Shown here in pieces: positions 33,895-44,787 of a DNA stretch of 64,000 nt. Positions within the stretch are counted from its first letter, which is position 1. Every line of letters begins with the position of its first letter. A program made the position numbers and the translations under genes. This DNA comes from Lophium mytilinum (taxonomy: Eukaryota; Ascomycota; Dothideomycetes; Mytilinidiales; Mytilinidiaceae): contig MU004183.1 of the NCBI GenBank assembly GCA_010093605.1, positions 186,001 through 250,000 on the forward strand, given 5' to 3'. The notes under the pieces were generated by a model. The model was not told the origin of the DNA. It did no database searches and saw nothing but the letters and a program-made list of their open reading frames with translations.

Positions 33895-35006
33895 CTACAG
33901 ATCTTCTGCAATATCGACGGAACCTCCTTGTTTCAGTGCTTTCTTAATCGCCTCGCAGACGACGACAGCTCGGAGTCCGTCTTTTCCCGAGCAACTGGGC
34001 TCCTCCTGCCCTCTGATGACCTTGACGAAATGAGCTACTTGTAGCTCAAAAGGCGCTTTCATCTCCTCTACCTCCACCTTCTTAGAGTCGATAGTCTCTG
34101 TCCAAGATTTCTGTCCAGAAGGGTAGCTCCACAGGTGCATATCCGGCACGCTCAAAGAGGCATTCGTCCCGAAGATCCTGTAAAAGTCCTGGCCGGTATA
34201 TGGGATCGTAGGATTCTCTCCCGTGCCAGCTTCAAAGCTGTATGGCGAAGGTATCGCATCGCTGAGCACGAAGGTACCCACAGCACCACTTGCAAACTTC
34301 AGGATGATAGCAGCCCCTTCTTCTACGGCGTGTTCTCGCTGTTTTGGTGTGGCTTCGGCATGAACCCTGGTGATAGGGCCGAAAAGATGATTGAGAATAT
34401 CAATCTCGTGAATGAGATTGATCAAGATCGGACCCGCAGATTCAAGTCGGCGCCACTCGGTGGGCGGGTCGAAGTATTCTGGCGGTTTGTATGACGTCCA
34501 AAGACCATTCAGGGCTATGATACGGCCGAGAGAGGGTACGAGTTGCTTCGTAGTGATAACATAACGGTTGAAGCGGCGGTGGTGTCCGATGAGGAGGTGC
34601 AAATTACGAGACGCTGCGTAGTCGACCTACCGTGACAAATGTAAGATATCGTATCGGATCCAGCCAGTCAACATACCAGCTCTTTTCCACTCTGGAGATC
34701 AACCGAAATGGGCTTCTCGCACAAGACATGAAGTCCGCCATCTAATAGCTCTTTTGAGACAGCTACATGAGTGTGGTTCGGGGTGCATACGAGGGCAGCG
34801 TCGGGCTTTGACGACGATGCTAGCATTGCTTGGATAGACGAGTAGATGGGACATTTCAATCTCTCGGCAACAGCTCCGGCTGCCGGGCTTGGATCAACGA
34901 TACAACTGAGCTCTGCGTCAGGGTCCGTCAGGACTGCCTCTGCGTGTCTTGGTCCTATCAAACCAGTGCCAATGACGGCAAGCTTGACTTTCGAAGTACC
35001 AGCCAT
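33895..35006 (-). CDS. Gfo/Idh/MocA-family NAD(P)-dependent oxidoreductase
   Basis: The two exons, 35006-34677 and 34626-33895, give 353 aa. An N-terminal Rossmann fold starts VKLAVIGTGLIGPRHAEAV. The family motif CEKPIS lies near residue 95, and LLIGHHRRFNRYV follows in the catalytic half. GPILINLIHEIDILNHLFG supplies the conserved His-Glu-Ile-Asp segment expected near the active site. The family oxidises or reduces sugars and inositols. Its placement beside qutC, divergently transcribed across 719 bp, suggests action on quinate or a related cyclitol such as an inositol. This is inference; sequence alone does not fix the substrate. It is not a classical qut gene. Confidence 0.9.
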
Positions 35007-35725
35007 TGTGTAGCGAAACCGATAGATGATATATTTGATTCAATGGCAGAAGAAACGACCGTAGCTTGGAAGCTGACGGGAATAGCAAACCGCAGTATAG
35101 ACGCTCATGCTGAGCTGGCAACTCACCAGCCGTCGCTCTCTACGGGGGAACACTCTTGCGGGGACCTCATGCGTTTCCCCATCTTCCACAACTTCTCCAC
35201 ATCTCTAGGACTCACCCAAGACGCTCTGACCCTGTACTGACTCGAAGCTCGGCCAAAGGGGCTGGATCCGGAGTTGTTGTTGGGGTGGAGGAAGCCGAGG
35301 AAGCGAAGTGGAAAAAGACTCTCCCTGTGGTCAGAGCGTCGCTTGGAACCCAGCCTTCTCTGACGATATCATCTGCCGGAGCTACATCAGACCTCCCTTC
35401 TCTGTGGAGACCAGCGTCCCGCTTCTAACCATCTCCAGACGGTAGGTGAGGGCAAAATGGTAGCTTTCTCGGCGTATCGAGATGACATTTGCTCAGATAT
35501 GCCCCTCCTATCCGCCCAGTAGTCGTTTTTCTTCTTTTCCTGCTTTTGGAATCACAAGAGACATACAATTAGACATACAACACGTGTACCAACCAATCTC
35601 AGACAAGGTATCAGAGCTATAGCCACCACTCTACATATGTTCAATTTATATTCTATATAATATATTCTAACTTCGCACCCATCCATTTCACATACTCCAA
35701 TTCAATCCCTATCACAACCACCACC
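35007..35725. promoter_or_regulatory. Divergent promoter region with TATA-like tract
   Basis: The region lies between the oxidoreductase gene and qutC. An AT tract with TATATAATATA at about 35655-35665 sits roughly 65-70 bp before the qutC ATG and may act as its TATA element. A CACGTG lies near 35582. No complete qa-type activator site was found by eye. Confidence 0.5.
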
Positions 35726-36793
35726 ATGTCCTACAAACCCGCCATCTCCACCATGTCCCTCGGCCGCTGCTGGGCCGGTCACGACTTCACCCACAAGCTC
35801 GACATGGCCGCCAAACACCACCTGACCGGCCTGGAGATCTTCTTCGAAGACCTCGAAGACGTCGCCGCCCAGCTCCCCGGCGGCGCGACCCCCTCGAACC
35901 AGCTCCAAGCCTCCCACAACATCGCAAAGCTCTGCGCAGACCGCGGCCTCACTATCATCGGCCTACAGCCCTTCCTCCACTACGAGGGCCTCTACGACCG
36001 CGCCGAGCACGCCAAACGCATCGAGAAACTCACGCTCTGGTTCCAGCTCGCGAAAGCCCTGGGCACCGACATCATCCAGATCCCGACCAACTTCCTCCCA
36101 GCAGCAGAATGCAGTTCCGACATCGACCTCATAGTCGCAGACCTAGTCGAAGTGGCCGACATGGGCGCGAAGGAGAGCCCGCCGATCAAGTTCGCGTACG
36201 AGAGCCTTGCGTGGGCGACGCACATCGACACGTGGGAGCGCTGCTGGGAGGTCGTCGCGAAAGTCGACAGGCCCAACTTCGGACTCTGTCTGGACACTTT
36301 CAACATCGCGGGCCGCGTGTTCGCCGACCCGGCGGCGGTGAGCGGGAAGACGGTGAATGCGGAGGCGGATCTGGCGGCGTCGATTGCGCGGCTGGTGAAG
36401 ACGGTGGATGTGAAGAAGGTGTTCTATATCCAGGTGGTGGATGCGGAACGGCTGGCTGCGCCGCTGATTGAAGGACATGAGTTTTGGGCGCAGGATCAGC
36501 TGACGCGGATGAGTTGGTCGCGGAATTGTAGGCTGTTTTATGGGGAGCAGGCGCTTGGCGGGTATTTGCCGGTGTTGGAGATTACGAGGGCGTTTATTGA
36601 GGGGCTGGGGTATCAGGGATGGGTGAGTATGGAACTGTTTAGTCGCGTTATGACGTATAAGGAGAAGGATATCCCGGAGCACTTGGCGAGTAGAGCTGCG
36701 ACGGCGTGGTCGAAGCTTGAGAGGGATTTGGAGCTGAATGGCGGTGGGAAGGGGGTGATGAGAGGTGGGCACGTGGAAGAGGCACGCTTGTAG
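35726..36793 (+). CDS. qutC: 3-dehydroshikimate dehydratase (qutC/qa-4)
   Basis: This is a single exon of 355 aa, the family length. It forms a xylose-isomerase/AP-endonuclease-2-like TIM barrel: MSLGRCWAGHDFTHKLDMA at the start, then LTGLEIFFEDLED, FAYESLAWATHIDTWE, NFGLCLDTFNIAGRVFADP and GWVSMELFSR. The conserved Glu, Asp and His in these segments are the expected metal ligands. The enzyme converts 3-dehydroshikimate to protocatechuate, the last step of the classical quinate route in the cytosol. Codon third positions are strongly GC-rich in the first half, suggesting high expression. The product is the likely branch point toward ring cleavage. Confidence 0.96.
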   Translation: MSYKPAISTMSLGRCWAGHDFTHKLDMAAKHHLTGLEIFFEDLEDVAAQLPGGATPSNQLQASHNIAKLCADRGLTIIGLQPFLHYEGLYDRAEHAKRIEKLTLWFQLAKALGTDIIQIPTNFLPAAECSSDIDLIVADLVEVADMGAKESPPIKFAYESLAWATHIDTWERCWEVVAKVDRPNFGLCLDTFNIAGRVFADPAAVSGKTVNAEADLAASIARLVKTVDVKKVFYIQVVDAERLAAPLIEGHEFWAQDQLTRMSWSRNCRLFYGEQALGGYLPVLEITRAFIEGLGYQGWVSMELFSRVMTYKEKDIPEHLASRAATAWSKLERDLELNGGGKGVMRGGHVEEARL

Positions 36794-37264
36794 GATACAG
36801 AGAAGTTTATTCATTGAATGATTAGTTGGATGCAGAAAGCAACCTTCGCCAACTTTTCGTGAGTGTTTTGACGTGTCTAGGGCGAGGCTTTCGTTACAAA
36901 CATAAAATGAAGCGCCTTAAGACTATTGAGAGGTGTAAAAGCTTTAGCCAAGCGATGTGGAGAGTGAGGAAAGTAAAGTAGCACGCAAGTGAAGTAGGAA
37001 GCAAACAAGTGAGGAGACAAGGACGGTGGACAGCGTAAGTGAATGAAGGAGAAAGCTTGACATCATGTCTTCGATCAAGCTTCACGTTCAGCAGGTCGCA
37101 TAAGTATTCAGGTCGTTCAGTCGTGCTTGAGTGCTATATGATAGACGAAAAGGTAGAACCCCAAGATCAAGCAATATGTACCAAGCTAATATATTTACAG
37201 TAGAAGATCCGTTAGGTTCAACCGTCAAGAACATGCCCAATTGCCAGTTCATACACCCATCTAT
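36794..37264. other. Intergenic region, convergent 3' ends
   Basis: A 471-bp stretch between the ends of qutC and qutD. No gene or repeat noticed. Confidence 0.5.
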
Positions 37265-39002
37265 TCATACATCAGCGACCACATTCTCAATCCTCGAGAC
37301 CTTCGTCTTTTCAAGAGACAGCCCAGCGCCCTCGGCATCATGTCTGAACTCGTCCTCCGCCTCCCGCAGCTCGGCAATGACCTGCTTATTGGCCTTGTTC
37401 ACAGGCTTAATCTCGAAGAGCCTATCCATCGCCTCAAGCGGGATAGACTTAGTCTCAGGGATAAAGAAGTAAACAAAGACGACCGAGATGATCATGAGTG
37501 AGGCAAAGAAGAAGTACACGCCGTACTCCATCTTGAGGAACATCTGGGGCGTGAAGCGGGAGATGATGAAATTCCAGAACCAGTTGTTTGCCGCGGCGGA
37601 TGCTTGACCGAGGGAGCGGGTGTTTTGGCTGAACATCTCGGAATTGATGACCCAGGGGACACCATTCCATGAAGGAGTGTAGAATGCGGTCCAGAGGTAG
37701 AAGAAGAAGATAGCAGCGATGCCGCCAGAGGAGAGCTTGGTGTTCTTGACGTTCGCGGCTGGGTTTGAGAGCTTGATGTAGGCACCGATGAACCACATAC
37801 AGAGAGAGCCGCCGGTAGCACCGATCATGAGTAACTTCCTACGGCCGAGTCTATCGATCAGGAAAAGGAGCCAGATGAAGGTAACGATGGTCTTGACAAC
37901 GCCGAAAATACCAGTGGTTAGGAAACCGGTGTTAGTTCCTTGAATACCGATGCTCTTGAAGACAGTGGGAGAGTAGTAGTTCTGGAAAGTCTGTTAATGT
38001 ACTGCTCTTAAGATATGGAGTGCTTAAGTAAACTTACAATAGCATTGATTCCAGATCCATTCTGGAAGAGGAAAAGCATACCACCTAGCCAGAATCGCCA
38101 AAGGACTTTCTTCTGCTTCAATGCGGCGAATGGCTTCCAAAAACCGGCACCAACATGGATACGTTCATATTCGAGCCCAGCATCGATAGCAGCAACCTCT
38201 TCAATTAGGTAAAGGTCATCGGCGGGCAAGTTCCGGATCCAGCAAAGGTTCTTCAGAGCTTCCTCTCGCCTGCCCTTAGTGAATAGCCATCGAGGGCTCT
38301 CTTTGATCCATATTGATCCAAAGAGAAGAAGGCCAGCGGGAATGAGCTGGACGGCGAATGGGATAAGCCACTGAGTGTGGGATGGTGCCAAGTGTTCGCT
38401 GATGCCATAGTTGATCCAGCTGTAACTTACGTTAGCGCATTGCGGGTGAAGCTCAATATATTGAGGTCAACTTACAATCCTACCAGGCCTCCAATCTGCC
38501 ATCCCGCCTCGTAGATACCAACCAATCGTCCACGAACAGCCGGAGGAGCTAATTCTGAGATGTAAATTGGTACCATGTTGGAAGCCCCACCAACACCGAT
38601 GCCCGCAAGGACACGCCCGCCAATAATGAGACCAAGACCACGGGCAGAGTTCGCGCCAAGCATCAATCCAGCTCCTAGGATGAACACAGTGACAAAGATC
38701 CAAAGACTCTTCCTGCGGCCTAGGTGGTAGCTGGTAGCGTAGGCAAACAATGAACCGAAGAAGGCGCCGGCTTGGTAGACAGAGACTATGTTGGCCTTGG
38801 TGAGAGCTAGATGGTCCTTTGACATTTTGTCGAAGCCAAATTCTGCGACAAAAGATGGGAGCGCGAGCGTGGTGCCAATGAAGGCCGAGTCGTATCCAAT
38901 CATACATGAGGCGAATGATGCGACGGCGGCGCAAGTGTAGACGCGCCAATTGTAGACGGCCTTGGGCGTCGGCCTGTCCTCGACGAGGGTAAAGAGGCCC
39001 AT
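37265..39002 (-). CDS. qutD: Quinate permease, MFS sugar-transporter family (qutD/qa-y)
   Basis: The three exons are 39002-38476, 38419-38038 and 37981-37265, giving 541 aa (family about 535). It is a twelve-helix major facilitator. The N-terminal SCMIGYDSAFIGTTLALPSF segment is typical of quinate permeases. YHLGRRKSLW follows helix 2-3, GRVLAGIGVGGASNMVPIY lies near helix 4, and PESPRWL appears as KESPRWLFTKGR. LIDRLGRRKLL marks the second half and FFIPETKSIPLEAMDRLFE the exit of helix 12. It imports quinate across the plasma membrane by proton symport. It is divergent from qutB across 870 bp. The family is also known to be degraded when preferred carbon sources are present. Confidence 0.95.
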
Positions 39003-39872
39003 TGTGGAAGATTTTGTCTTTCTTCTTTCGGGATGGATGGATGAAGATGCTGACAGCAGACTGAAACCCTCAAGAGGGATTGAGTCAAGAGGATCGACTC
39101 AGTGAAGGTCGCCTCAATTATATGAAGGTAGAGAGGAATGGGGACAAGGACAAAGATGAAGATGGAGATGAAGAGAAGTGACAGGCCATGACAGGGCTCA
39201 TCTATTTATCTCCATGTGGCGACTCATCCAGCCCACGTCGACCCCGTGGGGATGGTGTTGAAGCGGGCCGACTGGCATCCTCCTCTGGCACGCCTATGCC
39301 CGCATGGGAAGATGAATTTTCCTTCGATCGGCTGGGGATCCTCTCTGGGGAAGACGCCAGACTCCTCGTGGCGGGCTCCAGATTTGCGGAGAGGGCTGGC
39401 GGCGGAGAGGCTACAAATGCCGGCGTTTTCATTGGTGTTCAGGGCGGGTATCGAGCCGTGCATGCTGCGGAGCATGGTGTCCTGGCTGTGGAGAAGGGAC
39501 GGCAGATGCTCCCCCGAACTTCACCCAGGCCAGACATCCCCGGCAAAGCATTCTACCAATCTTCTAGCACCCTTCCCCGCAATAGGGCCGAGAGCAGTGA
39601 GACAGCTCGAGCAGCGGCGGCTCGTAGCTGGCAGTGGTGTTGATTGGTGATGGAGTTTCTAGAAGGTTGGGCGCGAACGTCAGCTCGCCCCGGCTTCTGG
39701 TAGACAGGCATGCCGCAAGTATTGAGGAAACAATTATCTTCGTAAAGCGCTTTCTGTCTATCAAGCCTTTGGTTGCCTTCAATCAGACTTTGCTCAATAG
39801 ACCTACGTGTTCTGTTCGTTTGGACGCCTCCAATCACCCATCGTCGTCACTTCGGGCACTATCGTTATCAAA
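39003..39872. promoter_or_regulatory. Divergent promoter region of qutD and qutB
   Basis: A gene-free 870 bp between permease and dehydrogenase start codons. Open frames of 72-151 codons on both strands overlap one another and carry no domain. No full palindromic activator site was recognised. Confidence 0.5.
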
Positions 39873-41084
39873 ATGACGGTCACACCAGACTCAGGCCATC
39901 TGGACCGGGTTGGCTACCTCTTTGGCCATCCCATTGCACATTCCATGTCTCCTTTGCTCCATCAGACCGTATACGAGGGGTTGGGACTCAAATGGGCGCA
40001 GCTTCCGCTTGACTCAACGGACATGGATCACTTCCTTAAGTTGATTCAGGATCCGAAGTTCTATGGTAAGTTCCTGGAGTCTCAAAAGCTATTTCATTAT
40101 ACATGGGCTTGAGCATAGTAAAATGAGGGGGCTTAATTGCTCAGTATAAGCAGCCGATGGTCTTCTTGAGCGGTCTTTTAAAAAGGTCGTTTATCAACCT
40201 CAAATCTGCGGATTCTGATGGGAACATCTAGGAGCATCGGTGACCATGCCCCACAAAGTCGCTATCCTGAAGCACCTCGACTCCTTGACCGACGAAGGAC
40301 GCGATGTGGGCGCATGTAACACCATATTCACGCGACTCGATCCTACCACGAACAAGCGTCAATATATCGGAACCAACACGGACGTAGTCGGTATCCGCGA
40401 CGCCTTCTACGAGAACATCTCGGACGCTGATGCATGCTTCCACGGCCGGCCAGCGATGGTTGTTGGTGGAGGCGGCGCAGCAAGAAGTGCAGTCTACGCG
40501 TTAACGAAGTGGATGAAGGCGACGAAGATCTACCTCGTGAACCGAGATCGATCCGAAGTAGACGCGGTCATCAAAGAGTGCACACAGCGTGGGTTTGGCG
40601 GCGAGCTAATCGATGTTGCAAGTGTTGCCCAGGCGGAGAAGCTCGAGGGTCCTGGCGCTGTGGTTTCGTGCGTGCCGAACTTTCCGCCTCGAACGGACGC
40701 AGAGAAAGAAGCCAGGGGTGTCCTAGAATGTCTGCTAGCTAAACAGCATAAGGGTGCTGTGTTGGAAATGTGCTACCACCCATCACCGTGGACAGAGATC
40801 GCCGAGCTTTCGAAGAAAGCTGGCTGGAAAGTGATACTAGGCACAGAGGCGATGATTTGGCAAGGGTTAGAACAGGTAAGCACACGCAACCTTTCCTCAT
40901 GCCCTCCGGATCGAGTGTAGTGGTGTTGAAAGGCTTCTGGAATAGAGGTTCCGAGAATAGGGATTGTCTGCTTCTGGCTAACGACTCGCAGGATAAATTC
41001 TGGACCGGTAAAAAGGCACACGATCTTCCTGTGGAGAGGGTCCATGAAGTCATTGCATCTAGGCTAGACGAATCAAGGATCTAG
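39873..41084 (+). CDS. qutB: Quinate/shikimate 5-dehydrogenase (qutB/qa-3)
   Basis: The exons 39873-40065, 40232-40875 and 40992-41084 give 309 aa. The [13 protein letters not shown] is chosen. The substrate motif HSMSP (Ser24, Ser26), catalytic Lys73 (VTMPHK), Asn94 and Asp115 (GTNTD) are all present. The NAD fold has [15 protein letters not shown] and VNRDRSE; the Asp after Arg is typical of NAD-using quinate dehydrogenases. It oxidises quinate to 3-dehydroquinate, the first intracellular step. This copy matches the classical enzyme better than the paralogue at 32489-33451. Confidence 0.94.
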
Positions 41085-41415
41085 GCGCAGGTAGCGATGA
41101 CTGCTCAAGCTTTAGCCGGTATGTCCGCCATACGAGATTCCGCCTATCTGCCTAGGGAGAAAGGGGCCAGAGGGGAAAGGGATTAGTGAAGGTGCCGCCA
41201 CGATATGGACCTAGGTCGGTCCGAATGAACGCACATGAGGCTCCATCCAGCACGATGCGAGGTTAAGAAATGATGACTTATTTGAAAGAGTTTGCTATCA
41301 AAGAATGTATGGATATGATAGATCTCAATGGTGGACTAATCTCTTCCACGTGGATGGTGGTAATAAGCATCGATTGAATCCAATCTGTGCTGTAACATGC
41401 ATCACCCCCTACATC
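41085..41415. other. Intergenic region, convergent 3' ends
   Basis: 331 bp between the ends of qutB and qutG. Nothing recognised. Confidence 0.5.
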
Positions 41416-43068
41416 TTAAGCGCCAGGGCGAGAATAATCCAGATTGCGGACCCTCCGCCAGACTTCCCGCACAGTCCTCTCCTGCCCCTCGCGTCCTGTT
41501 TCAGTGGGAGATGGCCCAGCAGGGCTGTTCCGGGAAATAATTAGCAAAAGGCCATATTAGTTGTAATCTGGAAGCGAAAAAAAAACATGAGACAGCTGCG
41601 GAAAGAGTGATCTGAAATGTCGGATAAAGTGCGGAGATAGGAGAATCCGGAGTGGAAGAAACGTACCGGATTGCTAGATACAATCTGCTACCGAGTCTGA
41701 CTTCTTCCACAGGGGCGGTAGCTTCGTTCTCTGGAGGGTTTGCAGAGGTCACTAAGCCACCTGCTTCAGACAAAATAGCAATGCCGGCCGCGACGTCCCA
41801 TTCCCAGCATCCGCCTTCCCACCTATAAGCAGGATTAATACGTCGTATCTTTAGTGTTGTGGCCAGAGTAAGCTACCAGATGTCGACTGAGCCCATAGCC
41901 GTGTAAGCAAGATCTAAAGTTGCACTATGAAAGAAGAGGTCAGAAATGTCCTTCAGAATCACGGACAGAATGACATCGTCCAGTATGCCCCGTCTTTGTA
42001 CTCACCTTCCTAGACATCTAACCCCGTGAACCATTCCACCTCTTCCATTCCTCCCGCCCACTTCAGCAGCCATGTTAACGAAGCTTTCTACCTTGCGGTG
42101 GAGGTTACTATCCGGCTGATCTCTTCTATCTTTACCCCACTCGCATGCGAAGACGCAACCTCCCGGAGCTTTGGCAGGCATTGAAGGTATCGGATCACGA
42201 ACTAGGGGAAGCTGCTGAGTTTCGTTCAGCCATGCTCCACGTCCAGTGCATGCTGAAAAGAGTTGATTGAGAAACGGTGCGAACACCACGCCGATTGTGG
42301 CCTTGCCGTTCACTATGAAGCCAATGCTCACGCAGAACATGGGGAATAGGTGGATGTAGTTGACGGTGCCTGAGAAGTCCGTTAGTCCTTCATATCTTCT
42401 TCCGAAATTGATCTTCTGAGAGAAATCGGGACACGACGGGAATAGACCTAGAGTGACTTCTACTTTTTAGTGTCCCCAACTCTCCACAATGCGTGGCCTC
42501 ACCATATCAACATCGAGTGAAACCGTGCAAAAAGCACACATACCGTCTAATGGATCCACGCACCATGTTGGCTCATTACCGATCAGGTATTCGCGTGATG
42601 CACCTTTCGAGTACGTCTCTTCTCCAATGAACCTGGTGTTCATATACGCATTAGTGCCCTGCAGACTTCAAATGCTACACTTCGGTTCATAGAAACGACA
42701 CTGACTTATGTGATGGATATTTCTTTGTGACTTGATCTTTGATGAAAGCTTCAACGTCTAGGAACCAAGTCAGCGCCTTTCGCCAACAGGAAAGTCCCCA
42801 AACTTGAAGCCAGTTCGAAGAGGGCGCGCAGACTGGGCCCAGCAAAGGCCAGGGGACTCTCGAGATGAGTCCTCGATGGTATCTTACCTTCATCCGTCTG
42901 CGTGACAAGATCTACAGCATTATCTTTCTCAACATGTTCCTTTTCTTTAGGTCTCTTATCCCCATACCTCAGCTGTGCAGCCTCTAACAGCATCCGCCCC
43001 GCCTCCTTGCCCAAATTGACAGCAAAAGCATAAATGCCGTCCAATTCCTCTCTCGAAAGTTCCGCCAT
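41416..43068 (-). CDS. qutG: Inositol-monophosphatase-family protein (qutG/qa-x)
   Basis: The seven exons are 43068-42888, 42757-42706, 42632-42544, 42369-42006, 41924-41877, 41822-41667 and 41524-41416. They sum to 332 aa, almost exactly the known QutG length. Metal-binding motifs are present: GEETYSKG (first Glu), WCVDPLDGTVNYIH (Asp-Pro-x-Asp-Gly-Thr) and WWEGGCWEWDVAAG (final Asp). The C-terminus EGQERTVREVWRRV matches the family. It is a magnesium-dependent phosphatase by fold; its role in quinate metabolism is not established although it is a constant cluster member. It has the densest introns in the window. It is divergent from qutE. Confidence 0.93.
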
Positions 43069-43560
43069 GTTGAATACAAGGCATGGCTCTCGAGACGCGA
43101 GACCGCTCCGTTTATGAAGCTACGTGAAATCTGGGTAAGGCCGTATGGAGCCGAAATGGGAGCCCGAGACGAGTACCCTTCCGAATCCGATCTATTCCCG
43201 AGCCCTCTCTCCTCTCTTTTCCAACAATTTTGACCGCGCATTGCGCTCCATCGGGCAATCAGATCGCGTCTTCTTAAACCTGACTCCTGGCTCTGTCGGC
43301 TTACTGATACTCACGGCTGTTCCAGGCAGGCTACGGAGAGCGGCCAGCGGTGATCCTCTGACGAATCAGCAGCCGGCAAAACGCTCTTCCCAAAGGCCCA
43401 CCAGCACTCTTTTGTCACCATTTCGACCAGCTTCGTGACTGCACAGATGACATTGACTCTACCCACTACCTCATACAGCTAGGAACCGGTCGAAAGCAAC
43501 TACACACCGTCCCTACCCCATTCCCCCCAGCCACTTTGTATCACATCAAAGCCCACCAAG
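43069..43560. promoter_or_regulatory. Divergent promoter region of qutG and qutE
   Basis: 492 bp between two start codons. CT-rich and CA-rich sequence directly before the qutE ATG is typical of a fungal leader. No defined binding site was recognised. Confidence 0.45.
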
Positions 43561-44010
43561 ATGGCCAAACGCATCCTCCTCATCAACGGCGTCAACCTCA
43601 ACCTCCTCGGCACCCGCGAACCCGACCTCTACGGCTCCACTACGCTCCCCATGGTCGTCGAGGCCGCGCAGAAGCAATGCGACGCCCTCTCCGTCCACCT
43701 CGAGACCATGCAGTCGAACCACGAGGGCGTCATCGTCGACCGGCTACATGATGCGCGGGGGAACATTGACGCCGTCGTGATTAATCCTGGGGCTTTCACA
43801 CATACGAGTGTAGCATTGAGGGATGCGCTGTTAGGGGTAGAGATACCGTTTATTGAGGTGCACATCACGAATATACATAAGAGGGAGGCGTTTAGGCATC
43901 ATAGCTATTTGAGTGATAAGGCGGAGGCGGTGATTTGTGGGCTGGGGACGTATGGGTATACGGCGGCGATTGAGTTTGCTGTGAAGAATATCCAGCCGAA
44001 GGCGAAGTAG
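43561..44010 (+). CDS. qutE: Catabolic type II 3-dehydroquinase (qutE/qa-2)
   Basis: This is a single exon of 149 aa, the normal type II size. It opens [25 protein letters not shown], carrying the conserved Arg19 and catalytic Tyr24. [16 protein letters not shown] and [18 protein letters not shown] (catalytic His) follow. The enzyme dehydrates 3-dehydroquinate to 3-dehydroshikimate and works as a dodecamer in the cytosol. It connects QutB and QutC. The first 250 nt have very GC-rich third codon positions and the rest does not, a pattern also seen in qutC. Confidence 0.97.
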   Translation: MAKRILLINGVNLNLLGTREPDLYGSTTLPMVVEAAQKQCDALSVHLETMQSNHEGVIVDRLHDARGNIDAVVINPGAFTHTSVALRDALLGVEIPFIEVHITNIHKREAFRHHSYLSDKAEAVICGLGTYGYTAAIEFAVKNIQPKAK

Positions 44011-44787
44011 TGGAAGGCAGATTGCTGAGGCATTGGGTGGGTTGGCATAGGCATTAAAAGGCGTAGACGAGGTTTATGAGCAGCATGCATAGAATTGGTG
44101 CAGCTATAGCGAGGCTTCTTAACGAAGCTGTTCTCGTTGAACAATTGCGTTTTTACTCAACTGTCGGCCACCATCCGTCCTCCTCTCGAGCAGAAAGTCT
44201 GGGAAATCTAGGGATTCTTAAAATTCTAAGTCCATTTGCGAATGCGATTTCGAGACCCGCATTTTGCTTCCCTTCCATTGGTCTCCATTAACCAACCAGG
44301 GTCTCAGGGAGAACTCTCTGCCGTACCCCTCGCCCGAGTGTGGGGTAGATAGAGGGGAGGCATCTGCTCAACTATGTGGACATTATTGCCCGCCACGGCC
44401 ACGCAAACACCCTGAAAGAAGGAACAGTTTTATCATCCATCAGGCCATCCATAGCATGTTCAAACGTATAATTGACATCTTCTCAGACCATCACCAACCC
44501 ATTGAGACGTGAGAATATACCTACCGCAGCAGCCTTGAAAGCTAACTCCCTGACCACGATTCAACTATCCACTTATCCGTCCCAGAATTGTAAGCTCTCG
44601 GCCAATCTGTGTAATAGTGCGGAATTGGACCGTTACACATTAGATCCCTCAAATATATCCAGCTTATTGTTACCATCTCCCCCCCCCCCCGCCTTTGTCG
44701 TTTTTCTGCTGTGCACCCCAATACCTCCCCCACCCCAACTCCCCGAGACTCATACAGTAGACCATTGCTTCAGCGTACACCGCCCCA
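44011..44787. other. Intergenic region before the dioxygenase gene
   Basis: This is 777 bp without a gene. It includes a C-homopolymer (listed separately) about 100 bp before the dioxygenase start and CT-rich leader sequence. Confidence 0.5.
44679..44690 (+). repeat. C12 homopolymer
   Basis: An uninterrupted run of 12 C about 100 bp upstream of the dioxygenase ATG. It is a likely length-variable site and also a likely sequencing-error site. Confidence 0.8.
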
